A stretch of 64,000 nucleotides of DNA from Pseudomonas putida (GTDB lineage: Bacteria; Pseudomonadota; Gammaproteobacteria; Pseudomonadales; Pseudomonadaceae): contig NZ_MINI01000028.1 in assembly GCF_002906855.1 (NCBI RefSeq), forward strand, positions 2,232,001 through 2,296,000, in the 5' to 3' direction. Below, piece by piece: positions 43,808 through 51,500 of this stretch. A program made the translations under genes and the position numbers. The notes beneath the pieces are model-generated. The model searched no databases. It was not told the origin of the DNA and saw only the letters and a list, made by a program, of their open reading frames with translations. How positions within the stretch are numbered: the stretch's first letter is position 1; each line of letters starts with the position of its first letter.

Positions 43808-45334
43808 CTACCTCGGTTGAAGGCTGATGGTGGTCACCTGGCTGGTTTCTTCAGCGGCCTGTCGGCGCATCATCTGGATGTAGGCGACGCTGAGCCCGGC
43901 AATCGACCAGTACACGATAGGGATTACCGTGATGCTGCTGACGGTGAAAATGGTGACCAGTATCCCCAGCAAGGTTGCCAGCAACACCCGCCCCAGCAGG
44001 CGATACGGGTCAGCGTTGTCGCTGATCGCGCGCATTGCCCGGTGGATACCCAGCAGGATGCAGGCGAAAAAGCCAAGGAACAGCCCCAGCCCCACCAGGC
44101 CGATGCGCAAGGCCAGGCCGACGTAGGTGTTGACGATGTCGATGATGCCTTCGCCCTGGATCATCGATTGCATTTCCGGGGTGCTGCGGTAGTCGAAGGA
44201 GCCGAACAGCGGGTTGCGCTGGATGACGATCCACGAATTGTCGAGCAGGCGTTGGCGGTAGGTGATGTTCTCTGTGTCCACCTTGCCGATGAAGGGCAGC
44301 AGGTCGAGTATCTTGTCGCCACCGGGCATGACGCTCAGCAGCGGTATGCTCAGCACCCCGGCCAGGGCCAGCAACGCCAGGCGCGATACGGCGCGCCTGC
44401 CCAGCGCGATGAACACCACCACGATCACCCCGGCGCCGATCCACGGACCGCGCGAGAGCGGGGCAAACAGCCCGGCGGCCAGCAGCAGGGCACCCAGGTA
44501 GCGGTGCGCAGGCCGTTGCACGAAGTGCTGCACAAACAGGAACAAGCCGATGGCCACGGCCATCACGTAGCCGAGCACGATCGCCTGCCCGGTGGTGACA
44601 CTGGCACGCAACGAGCCACCACGGCTCAGGTAGGCTTTCATGTCCCATTGCAGGCCCAAGGCATCGAGCAGGGCGTTGTACAGCAGCCAGTTACGTACGT
44701 ACTCGGCAACCCCGAGCAGCGCCAGGAGAAAGCCCACCAGGACGAACGCGAGCATGGCGTCCTTGAAGTCACTGAGTTCGCGCAAGCCACGGCTGGCCAC
44801 GTAATAGGGCAGGAACACATCGATGTACAGGCTAAGCACCTGGCGCAGTGTGTCGGTGACAGTGGTTTCGCGCAGCGCCAGTGCGCTGGTCAGCACCAGG
44901 CTGGCCAGCAGCAGCTTGTCGGGCAGCAGGCGGCCGAAGCGAATGCTGTCGCTGTGCTTGCGCAGCACCAGCGCCGCCGGCAGCAGTACGCACAGGGTCA
45001 GGACGCGTTGGTGGTTGATGTCGAACAGGTAGTTGATCACGCCAAAACCGGGTATTTCGGTCATCGCAGGCGGGATCAGGAACAGCAACAGGAAAAACAG
45101 CGCCAGCGGGTTGTGCTCGCGGCGCTGGGCAACCAGCAAGATCACCGTGGCGGCGCCGGCATACAGCCAGAAGCTGTGGGCGAAAAAAGCCGCCAGGGTC
45201 AGCACAAACCACAGGTTGCGGCGTCGCTTGAAGTCCGCCAGGGGGATCAGGTCCGTTGCCGGACGCCGGGCCATGAAGAAAACCACACTGGCCACAAGCA
45301 TAATGACGACCAGGGCTCTTAAATGTTCAGGCAT
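43808..45334 (-). CDS. wzy: O-antigen ligase/Wzy-type polysaccharide polymerase
   Basis: 508 residues with about a dozen TM helices. A large loop near 310-400 carries LLPFIGKVDTENITYRQRLLDNSWIVIQRNPLFGSF, the Wzy_C/O-antigen ligase signature (R-x-x-L...NPLFG), and an earlier Arg-containing LSRGGSLRASVTTGQA. It links lipid-borne repeat units in the periplasm. First gene of the minus-strand block, with a promoter candidate 60 bases upstream, and divergent from block C. Sequence alone does not separate polymerase from ligase; the EPS context favours polymerase. Confidence 0.88.
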   Translation of the reverse strand: MPEHLRALVVIMLVASVVFFMARRPATDLIPLADFKRRRNLWFVLTLAAFFAHSFWLYAGAATVILLVAQRREHNPLALFFLLLFLIPPAMTEIPGFGVINYLFDINHQRVLTLCVLLPAALVLRKHSDSIRFGRLLPDKLLLASLVLTSALALRETTVTDTLRQVLSLYIDVFLPYYVASRGLRELSDFKDAMLAFVLVGFLLALLGVAEYVRNWLLYNALLDALGLQWDMKAYLSRGGSLRASVTTGQAIVLGYVMAVAIGLFLFVQHFVQRPAHRYLGALLLAAGLFAPLSRGPWIGAGVIVVVFIALGRRAVSRLALLALAGVLSIPLLSVMPGGDKILDLLPFIGKVDTENITYRQRLLDNSWIVIQRNPLFGSFDYRSTPEMQSMIQGEGIIDIVNTYVGLALRIGLVGLGLFLGFFACILLGIHRAMRAISDNADPYRLLGRVLLATLLGILVTIFTVSSITVIPIVYWSIAGLSVAYIQMMRRQAAEETSQVTTISLQPR

Positions 45335-45394
45335 GGGTTGTAGGCACCTATCCCTCGGTGGACTGGATGGAGGCTAGCATCGTGGCTAAATGAA

Positions 45395-45423
45395 ACTATA
45401 GTGAGTTATAGCCATTCGGTCAG
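45395..45423 (-). promoter_or_regulatory. Sigma-70-like promoter of the wzy block, minus strand
   Basis: On the minus strand CTGACC (45423-45418), 17 bases, TATAGT (45400-45395). The predicted start is near 45388, about 54 bases before the wzy ATG. The spacer plus -10 also contains ACTCACTATAG, identical to the core of the T7 late promoter; see findings. Confidence 0.5.
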
Positions 45424-45627
45424 AGATTGAAGTCATGCAGTCGATTGAAGTTGTGGCGATGCGAAAAATCCAGCACAGGCGCGTGTCGCAGGTTATGCCT
45501 ATGATTGCGATAGCGGCACTCAGTGCCTCGCTGTCGACGCGCTTTTTCGATTGACCCTGATGGTCGCCCGACAAGGCCCGCGGTAGTGAGCGGGGCATAA
45601 GAAAATCAACGGTATGGGGCTGTGATC

Positions 45628-45834
45628 ATGGGGAAGCTGCAGTTTTGTACTCCGTTGCTGGGGCGGAGAGGCTTTCTACGTAATTGTGTCTTGTTGAGTG
45701 CCGGGGCAGCGGTGTTCGGTGTCTGCGTCAATGCCAACGCCAATGCGGCGCGCAAACCAGAGCCGAAGGGCGGCTTCGTCATCATCAATGGCTGGGTGTT
45801 GCCGGTGGGGTACTTCCAGGACGGACGCTCATGA
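45628..45834 (+). CDS. 68-residue Tat-signal peptide protein coupled to GMC oxidoreductase
   Basis: The N-terminus carries a twin-arginine motif GRRGFLRN (12-19), then a moderately hydrophobic stretch CVLLSAGAAVFGVCV and a likely cleavage after ANA. The mature part is only about 28 residues (ARKPEPKGGFVIINGWVLPV then GYFQDGRS). The TGA overlaps the ATG of the GMC oxidoreductase (ATGA), so translation is coupled. The oxidoreductase has no signal of its own. The likely role is a minimal Tat escort or small subunit that carries the folded flavoprotein to the periplasm, like the Tat-bearing small subunits of other membrane-linked GMC dehydrogenases. I infer this; no homologue is named with certainty. 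Confidence 0.78.
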   Translation: MGKLQFCTPLLGRRGFLRNCVLLSAGAAVFGVCVNANANAARKPEPKGGFVIINGWVLPVGYFQDGRS

Positions 45835-47297
45835 TCAAGGACTACGACACCGACAAGACCCTGCGTAACGCTTACGACTTCTGCATCATCGGTGCAGGCC
45901 CTGCGGGGATCACGCTGGCCTTGCGCCTGGCGGCTGCGGGATGGAGCGTGGCGTTGCTCGAAGGTGGCGCGCGCGAGTACACGCCGCGCTCGCAGGCGCT
46001 GTACAAATGCACCTCCACCGGCCTCGAGCTGTATCCCGGGGAAGCACGCCTGCGTTACCTGGGCGGCACCTCCAATCACTGGATGGGGCGTTGCCGGCCG
46101 TTCACCGAATCTGATTTTGCCGTGCCACCGCCCGTCGACATGCCCGGTTGGCCGATCCCCTACGCTGAAATCCAGCGCTATCTGCCGGGCGCCATGGAGA
46201 TCGTCGATCTACCCGAGGGCGCGGAGTTTCGCGCAGTGAACCCGGGCCTGAAAGGTGGCGATTTCGATGCCGACCGTTTCCTGCTCAGCCCGCCAACACG
46301 TTTTGCGCAGAAATACGCTGCGGCGCTTGACGACACGCCGGGGCTGGATGTGTTCATCAACTGCAACTGCGTCGACCTCCTGTTCGATCAGGCCAACGGC
46401 CACTTGAAAGCTATTGAGGTGTCCGATTACGACGGCAAGCGTCAGCCGGTCACCGCGCGCAACTACGTCCTGGCCATGGGCGCCATTGAAAACGCCAGGC
46501 AGCTGCTCAACAGCCAGTCGTTGGCGGCCGCGGGCATCGTGCGCAAGGACGGCCTGGTCGGCCGGTGCTTCATGGAGCACCTGAATATCGACATGGGCAA
46601 GTTCATCCTGCGCAGCGGAGAGGATACCGAGCCGCGTCAATACTTCACCACCGATGCCTTCGTCGCCGAATACCGCGCCGGCAAGGGCAATGTACTGGCG
46701 TCGGTACTCGAAGATGTGAGGACCTATGGCCGTACGGCGGAAGTGAAGCACTTTCTGGAAAACCTGGCCTGCGAAATGGGCGTTGCCAGCAAGATCGAGT
46801 TCGTGGCCAAGTTCAGCTGCCCGGGCGATGGCGTGATCACCACGCTGATCGAGCAGTTCCCCAACGTTCAGAGCCGTATCTCGCTGCTGGATGAAAAGGA
46901 CGAACTGGGTGTGGCCAAGGTCAATGTCAACTGGGTATTGAGCGCCGATGACCGGCACACCATCAAGTGCATCGGCAACGAACTGGCCAAGCAGTTCGCC
47001 GAAATGGGCCTGGGTTTCATCAAACTCAGCGATTACGTCTACGACACCAGCCTGCCGCTGGTGTTGTCGCCGCATGCGCATCACATGGGCACCACGCGGA
47101 TGGCGGCCGCCGCGAAGGACGGGGTGGTAGATACCAACTGCAAGGTGTTCGGCACCGAAAACCTCTATGTCGCCGGCAGCAGTGTCTTTGCTACCGGCGG
47201 GGCCTCGAACCCGACCATGCCACTGCTGCAGTTCGCCTTGAGGCTGGCCGACCACCTCAACGAGAAGATGAGCACCATAAAGGGAGCGGCGGCCTGA
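45831..47297 (+). CDS. GMC-family FAD-dependent oxidoreductase
   Basis: 488 residues. The N-terminal FAD site is YDFCIIGAGPAGITLALRLAAAGWSVALLEGG and GGTSNHWMGR follows. The C-terminal GMC block includes the catalytic-type HHMGTTRM and ENLYVAGSSVFATGGASNPTMPLLQFALRLADHL. It oxidises alcohols or sugars, passing electrons to quinone or cytochrome in relatives. No Sec or Tat signal of its own is present, but it is overlapped by a 68-codon Tat-peptide gene. First enzymatic gene of block C, so it may oxidise a sugar hydroxyl in the repeat unit (giving a uronic acid, keto or lactone group). Confidence 0.9.
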   Translation: MIKDYDTDKTLRNAYDFCIIGAGPAGITLALRLAAAGWSVALLEGGAREYTPRSQALYKCTSTGLELYPGEARLRYLGGTSNHWMGRCRPFTESDFAVPPPVDMPGWPIPYAEIQRYLPGAMEIVDLPEGAEFRAVNPGLKGGDFDADRFLLSPPTRFAQKYAAALDDTPGLDVFINCNCVDLLFDQANGHLKAIEVSDYDGKRQPVTARNYVLAMGAIENARQLLNSQSLAAAGIVRKDGLVGRCFMEHLNIDMGKFILRSGEDTEPRQYFTTDAFVAEYRAGKGNVLASVLEDVRTYGRTAEVKHFLENLACEMGVASKIEFVAKFSCPGDGVITTLIEQFPNVQSRISLLDEKDELGVAKVNVNWVLSADDRHTIKCIGNELAKQFAEMGLGFIKLSDYVYDTSLPLVLSPHAHHMGTTRMAAAAKDGVVDTNCKVFGTENLYVAGSSVFATGGASNPTMPLLQFALRLADHLNEKMSTIKGAAA

Positions 47298-47418
47298 ACC
47301 GGCAGAACTGAAGTAGTGGTGTGAAAGGGTTGAGTGCAACAGGGTCAGCACCTACAAGAACGAGACCTTGCGTGCCTCAGGGACAGTCCAGGATCGCTTG
47401 ATTTGCGAGGCTTGCCAT

Positions 47419-48036
47419 ATGTTTGGATGGATACGCAATGCAGTGGCGAATTATGCCAACTCGACCGGGAAAGGCGTCACGGCCTACCTGAAACTTTGCA
47501 AACCGACACCGAGGCAGTGGGGCGAATTCCAGTACCGATGGGGCAAGTTCTATTCCGTGGGCAAGAATTTTCACATGAATGTCGGCTGCAACGTCACCGA
47601 CCCGGCGCTGGTGCGCATCGGCAACAATGTCGGCTTGTCCGATTGCACGCTGCTTGGCCACGACGGCGTAGTCGCGCTGATCGAACTCTGCTATGGCAAG
47701 AAGTTGGACTCGGTCGGTGTCATCGATGTCAGGGACAACAGTTTCGTCGGCCATGGCGCGATCGTCATGCCGCGGGTGACCATCGGGCCTGATTCGGTGG
47801 TGGCTGCCGGTGCCGTGGTGACCAAGGACGTGGCCCCAGGGACGGTGGTCGGCGGTAACCCGGCCAAGTTCATCTGCACCACTGAAGACCTGATCAAGCG
47901 GGTCGAAGAGCGTTGCAATGCCTACCCCTGGATAGACCTGATCAAGCAACGCAAAGGCTCCTTTGACCCGGCACTGGAGTCAACCTTGGCGATGCACCGG
48001 CGTCGCTTCTTCTTCGGGGACGGCAGCAATGGATAA
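47419..48036 (+). CDS. Left-handed beta-helix acyltransferase (EPS modification)
   Basis: 205 residues. Hexapeptide repeats include VGCNVTDPALVRIGNNVGLSDCTLLGHDGVVALI, then IDVRDNSFVGHGAIVMPRVTIGPDSVVAAGAVVTKDVAPGTVVGGNPAKFI, the usual end of maltose/serine O-acetyltransferase relatives. The catalytic His would be in GHDGV or GHGAI. The ATG at 47419 follows GCGAGG by eight bases. It overlaps the next glycosyltransferase gene by eight bases. It likely transfers acetyl to a sugar of the repeat unit. A 121-base gap without genes precedes it. Confidence 0.88.
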   Translation: MFGWIRNAVANYANSTGKGVTAYLKLCKPTPRQWGEFQYRWGKFYSVGKNFHMNVGCNVTDPALVRIGNNVGLSDCTLLGHDGVVALIELCYGKKLDSVGVIDVRDNSFVGHGAIVMPRVTIGPDSVVAAGAVVTKDVAPGTVVGGNPAKFICTTEDLIKRVEERCNAYPWIDLIKQRKGSFDPALESTLAMHRRRFFFGDGSNG

Positions 48037-48985
48037 GAAGCCTGTCGATGTGATGGTGGTCAACTTCAACACCGCGGCGTTGCTGCAGCCGATGTTCGAT
48101 GCACTGCGCGCCGCAGGTGGTGAGGCGTTGGCCAGCTACCTGGTGGTGGACAATGCCTCGGTTGACGACTCCGTGGAGCGCCTGGCCAAGGTCTGCCCTG
48201 AAGCGCTGCTGCTGAGCAACAAGCTCAACGTCGGTTTTGGCCGCGCCAACAATCAGCTGCTGGCGCACCTGCAAGGCAAGTACGCGCTGCTGCTCAACAC
48301 CGACGCCTTCGTGGCTGCCGACAGCCTGCAGAAAACCATCGACTACATGGAAGCTCACCCGGAGTGCGGCATTCTTGGTGTGCGCCTGGTGGGTCGGGAT
48401 GGCGACCTGCAGCCGAGTTGCCGCTATTTCCCGACCCCTTTGAACGTATTCGTCGGGCGCACCGGGCTTGGGCGTTTCTTCCCGGGGCTGAAGATGGTCG
48501 ATGAAATGGACTGGGACCACGCCTCGGTGCGTGAGTGCGACTGGCTGCCCGGTTGCTTCTACCTGGTGCGCCGTGAAGTGCTCGACCAGGTGGGCCTGTT
48601 CGACCCGCGCTACTTCCTTTATTACGAGGAGGTGGACCACTGCAAGCGGGTGAAGGCCGCCGGCTGGAAAGTGGTGTACTTCCCCGACACCACCGTGGTG
48701 CACATCGGTGGCGAAAGCTCCAAATCGGTGGCCGAACTGGAAGCGGCGAGCCGGCAGATATCCGGTTATCAGATCGAGAGCGAACTGTTGTATTTCCGCA
48801 AGCATCACGGCGCGGCGGGGCTGGCCCTGCACATGCTGCTGGTGAGCCTGGGCGACTTGGTGCTGGCGCTCAAGGCATTGCTCAAGGGCCGCGGCCTGGC
48901 TGCGATCAAGGCGTGCTGGCGGCACGCCCGCGCCACCTGGTCACTGTTGTTCAAGACCCAGTTTGCCAGCCAACCCACACGGTAG
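48029..48985 (+). CDS. Glycosyltransferase family 2 (rhamnosyltransferase-like)
   Basis: 318 residues. The GT-A fold is shown by VDVMVVNFNTAALL, VVDNASVDDSVE, NVGFGRANNQLL and the LLLNTDAFV metal site, then DWLPGCFYLVRREVLDQVGLFDPRYFLYYEEVDHCKRVKAAGW, typical of WbbL/RfbF-type transferases acting on lipid-linked sugars. A C-terminal amphipathic/hydrophobic stretch (LALHMLLVSLGDLVLALKAL) probably associates with the membrane. The start is inside the end of the acetyltransferase gene. Sugar specificity is unknown. Confidence 0.9.
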   Translation: MDKKPVDVMVVNFNTAALLQPMFDALRAAGGEALASYLVVDNASVDDSVERLAKVCPEALLLSNKLNVGFGRANNQLLAHLQGKYALLLNTDAFVAADSLQKTIDYMEAHPECGILGVRLVGRDGDLQPSCRYFPTPLNVFVGRTGLGRFFPGLKMVDEMDWDHASVRECDWLPGCFYLVRREVLDQVGLFDPRYFLYYEEVDHCKRVKAAGWKVVYFPDTTVVHIGGESSKSVAELEAASRQISGYQIESELLYFRKHHGAAGLALHMLLVSLGDLVLALKALLKGRGLAAIKACWRHARATWSLLFKTQFASQPTR

Positions 48986-48993
48986 GTGAAAAC

Positions 48994-49518
48994 ATGTTCG
49001 ATAACATCCGTGCAGACTTGCGCGCGCATGGGGGTGATTGGGGCGCCCAGGGGTTCTGGGTGCTGCTGGTCTACCGCTTTGGCCGCTGGCGTTATGGCGT
49101 ACGCCCGGCCTTGCTGCGCAAAGTGTGCTCCTTCGTCTACAAGGTGCTGTTCAAGTTCGTGCAGATCATCACCGGGGTCGAACTGCCCTGCGAGGTGGTG
49201 ATCGGCCGCAACTTCGTCATTGACCACTTCGGCGGCATCGTCATCAGCGGCTATGCGCGTTTTGGCGATGACTGCCGGATCCGTAACGGCGTGGTGGTGG
49301 GCCTGAAGAATGTCGACGAACCCATCGCCCCGGTGTTCGGCAACAACGTGGATATCGGCGCCGGCGCCAAGGTACTGGGCAATATACGCATCGGTAACAA
49401 CGTGACGATAGGCTCTAACGCGGTAGTGCTGATCGATGTGCCGGACAACTGCCTGGCAGTGGGAGTGCCCGCAACCATCAAGGCGCGCAAGCACAGCGAT
49501 GCGATGCAGTACACGTGA
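48994..49518 (+). CDS. Serine acetyltransferase-like hexapeptide acyltransferase
   Basis: 174 residues. The N-terminal helical part (IRADLRAHGGDWGAQGFWVL) and beta-helix with VVIGRNFVIDHFGGIVISGYARFGDDCRIRNGVVVG and VDIGAGAKVLGNIRIGNNVTIGSNAVVLIDVP, ending GVPATIKARK, match the CysE-like clade found in polysaccharide loci (colanic acid WcaB-type). His in IDHFG is the probable base. It lies eight bases after the GT2 gene. It is the second acyltransferase of block C, so the polymer may carry two kinds or positions of acetylation. Confidence 0.87.
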   Translation: MFDNIRADLRAHGGDWGAQGFWVLLVYRFGRWRYGVRPALLRKVCSFVYKVLFKFVQIITGVELPCEVVIGRNFVIDHFGGIVISGYARFGDDCRIRNGVVVGLKNVDEPIAPVFGNNVDIGAGAKVLGNIRIGNNVTIGSNAVVLIDVPDNCLAVGVPATIKARKHSDAMQYT

Positions 49519-49545
49519 CCTAGCCCAAAGCGGACGAGTGAGCTC

Positions 49546-50523
49546 ATGGCGACAGGCATTGGAGTGGTGGTGATCGGCCGCAATGAGGGCCAGCGCCTGG
49601 AGCGCTGCCTATTGTCGCTGATGGGGCGTGCGGACCAACTGGTGTACGTGGACTCCGGCTCCTCCGACGGCTCGGTACAGCTGGCGCATCGGCTGGGCGT
49701 CGAAGTGGTGGCGCTGGACATGACCCAGCCCTTTACCGCTGCACGAGCGCGCAACGAAGGCTTTGCCTGCCTGCAAGGCATCGTGCCCTGTATCCGTCAT
49801 GTGCAGTTTGTCGATGGCGATTGTGAAGTAGATGCCAACTGGCTGGGCAAGGCCCAGGCGTTTCTCGACCAGCACCCGGACGTGGCAGTGGTGTGCGGGC
49901 GTCGCCGTGAACGCTTCCCGCAACGCTCGGTGTACAACCTGCTGTGCGACCTGGAATGGGACACGCCAGTGGGGGAGGCCAAAGCCTGCGGGGGCGATGC
50001 GCTGATGCGTGTCGACGCCTTCATGGCGGTGTCCGGTTTTCGCCCGGAACTAATTGCCGGCGAAGAGCCGGAGCTGTGCGTGCGCTTGCGTGCAGGAGGC
50101 TGGAAGATCTGGCGCCTGCCCGATGAAATGACCCTCCACGATGCCGCCATGACCCGTTTCGGGCAATGGTGGCGGCGCAGTCTACGTGCCGGCTATGCCT
50201 ACGCCGAAGGTGCTTACCTGCATGGCCAGACGCCGGAGCGCCATTGGTTGCGTGAGTCACGGCGCGCCTGGTTATGGGGCCTGAACCTGCCGCTGGCGAT
50301 ACTCGCCATGAGCCTGTTGACGGGCGGTTGGGGGCTGTTGTTGTTGCTGATCTATCCGCTGCAGATCGTGCGCCTGGCCCGCCGGGGCGAGCGTTCGGCG
50401 CGGGAAAACTGGTGGCAGGCGGTGTTTCTGGTGCTGGGCAAGTTCCCGGAAATGCTCGGCCAGGCGAAGTTCCTGCTGAACAGGTATGCGGCCGGCAAGG
50501 CGCTGCTGATCGAGTACAAATGA
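49546..50523 (+). CDS. Glycosyltransferase family 2
   Basis: 325 residues. The N-terminal catalytic domain has GIGVVVIGRNEGQRLERCL, LVYVDSGSSDGSV, ARARNEGF and the DxD-like FVDGDCEVDANW, then CGGDALMRVDAFMAVSGFRPELIAGEEPELCVRLRAGGWKI. Two hydrophobic helices near 250-285 (LWGLNLPLAILAMSLLTGGW) anchor it in the membrane. The ATG follows GTGAGCTC. It ends one base before the VirK-like gene. Acceptor and donor are not deducible. Confidence 0.9.
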   Translation: MATGIGVVVIGRNEGQRLERCLLSLMGRADQLVYVDSGSSDGSVQLAHRLGVEVVALDMTQPFTAARARNEGFACLQGIVPCIRHVQFVDGDCEVDANWLGKAQAFLDQHPDVAVVCGRRRERFPQRSVYNLLCDLEWDTPVGEAKACGGDALMRVDAFMAVSGFRPELIAGEEPELCVRLRAGGWKIWRLPDEMTLHDAAMTRFGQWWRRSLRAGYAYAEGAYLHGQTPERHWLRESRRAWLWGLNLPLAILAMSLLTGGWGLLLLLIYPLQIVRLARRGERSARENWWQAVFLVLGKFPEMLGQAKFLLNRYAAGKALLIEYK

Positions 50524-50524
50524 C

Positions 50525-51478
50525 ATGACGATGACGTTCAGATCGCTGGCCAAGAGTGTGCTCACCTTACAGCCCGGTTATTCGCTGCGCGCGCTCAACA
50601 ACAAGTACAAGTTGACGGTATCCATGGCCCGGGAGTGGTCCGGCTTGCAGGCCTTTGCCCAGCGCATGTCACGGGCACTGGGCCAGGACCGCTTCGAGCG
50701 GCTGGGCGTCGATTGCATTGGCGTCGTTCAGTGGCCTTACATCAGCAAATGCTGGAGCGCCCCGCAGCGTCTGGAAGCGGTGGCGTCGCACTATGAAGTG
50801 GTCGCTGCACACTGTGCCCCGTTGCTGCTGTTGCGGCGTGACGAGCACCGGCAGCTGTGCGACCTGTCGGCGTACTCCAGCGGCTGCAGCCTGGTGCTCG
50901 ACCGGCCGATCTGGTTCAAGCGCGAAGGTGAGCTGGTGATCAACCTGTTCCAGCGCGAACTGCGCGTGGCCTCGCTCGCCTTTACCCTATGCCGTGAAGC
51001 GCAGGGCTTGTGCCTGTATATCGGCGCAGTGCAGGGCATCCACAAGGGCGTGGACAGCGAGACCTCGCTGACGATCTACCGCGACCTGACCAAGGACTTC
51101 GAAGGCTTGCGCCCCAGAAGCCTGTTGATCGAAGCGATCAAGTGCGTAGCAAGAACGCTGGGGGCCGTGTGTATCTATGCGGTGGGGGACGATTACCGCC
51201 ACCATCGCCATCCCTATTTTGGCACCGACAAGCATCAGGATCTGGCGGCCAACTACGATGTGATCTGGCAGGAAAACGGCGCCGGTCCTTCGGACCGCGA
51301 GGACTTTTTCACCATCCCCTTGGCACCTGCGCAGCGCGCGGTAGAGGAAGTCGCAGCGAAGAAACGGGCCATGTACCGCAGGCGCCATGCGTTGCTGGAT
51401 GACGCGTTCGGCCAGATACAGGCGGCCTTGGCCGGCAGCCCTGTGCAGCATGGCACGGCAAGCCTGGCCATTCAGTAA
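50525..51478 (+). CDS. VirK/YbjX (DUF535) family protein
   Basis: 317 residues, no signal peptide. Family-like segments are VVQWPYISKCWSAPQRLEAVASHYE, REGELVINLFQRELRVASLAFTL, LYIGAVQGIHKGVDSETSLTIYRDLTKDFEGLRPRSLL and RHHRHPYFGTDKHQDLAANYDVIW. DUF535 proteins (VirK, YbjX) are linked to envelope integrity and virulence in enterics, but the biochemistry is unknown. The ATG lies one base after the upstream GT2 stop, so it is firmly inside EPS block C and probably co-translated. Confidence 0.85.
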   Translation: MTMTFRSLAKSVLTLQPGYSLRALNNKYKLTVSMAREWSGLQAFAQRMSRALGQDRFERLGVDCIGVVQWPYISKCWSAPQRLEAVASHYEVVAAHCAPLLLLRRDEHRQLCDLSAYSSGCSLVLDRPIWFKREGELVINLFQRELRVASLAFTLCREAQGLCLYIGAVQGIHKGVDSETSLTIYRDLTKDFEGLRPRSLLIEAIKCVARTLGAVCIYAVGDDYRHHRHPYFGTDKHQDLAANYDVIWQENGAGPSDREDFFTIPLAPAQRAVEEVAAKKRAMYRRRHALLDDAFGQIQAALAGSPVQHGTASLAIQ

Positions 51479-51500
51479 ACGGACACAGATTCGGGGCACT

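Noticed and set aside
45386..45598. 70-codon minus-strand frame in the wzy/block C intergenic region
   Set aside because: No ribosome site, no domain, and it covers the likely promoters.
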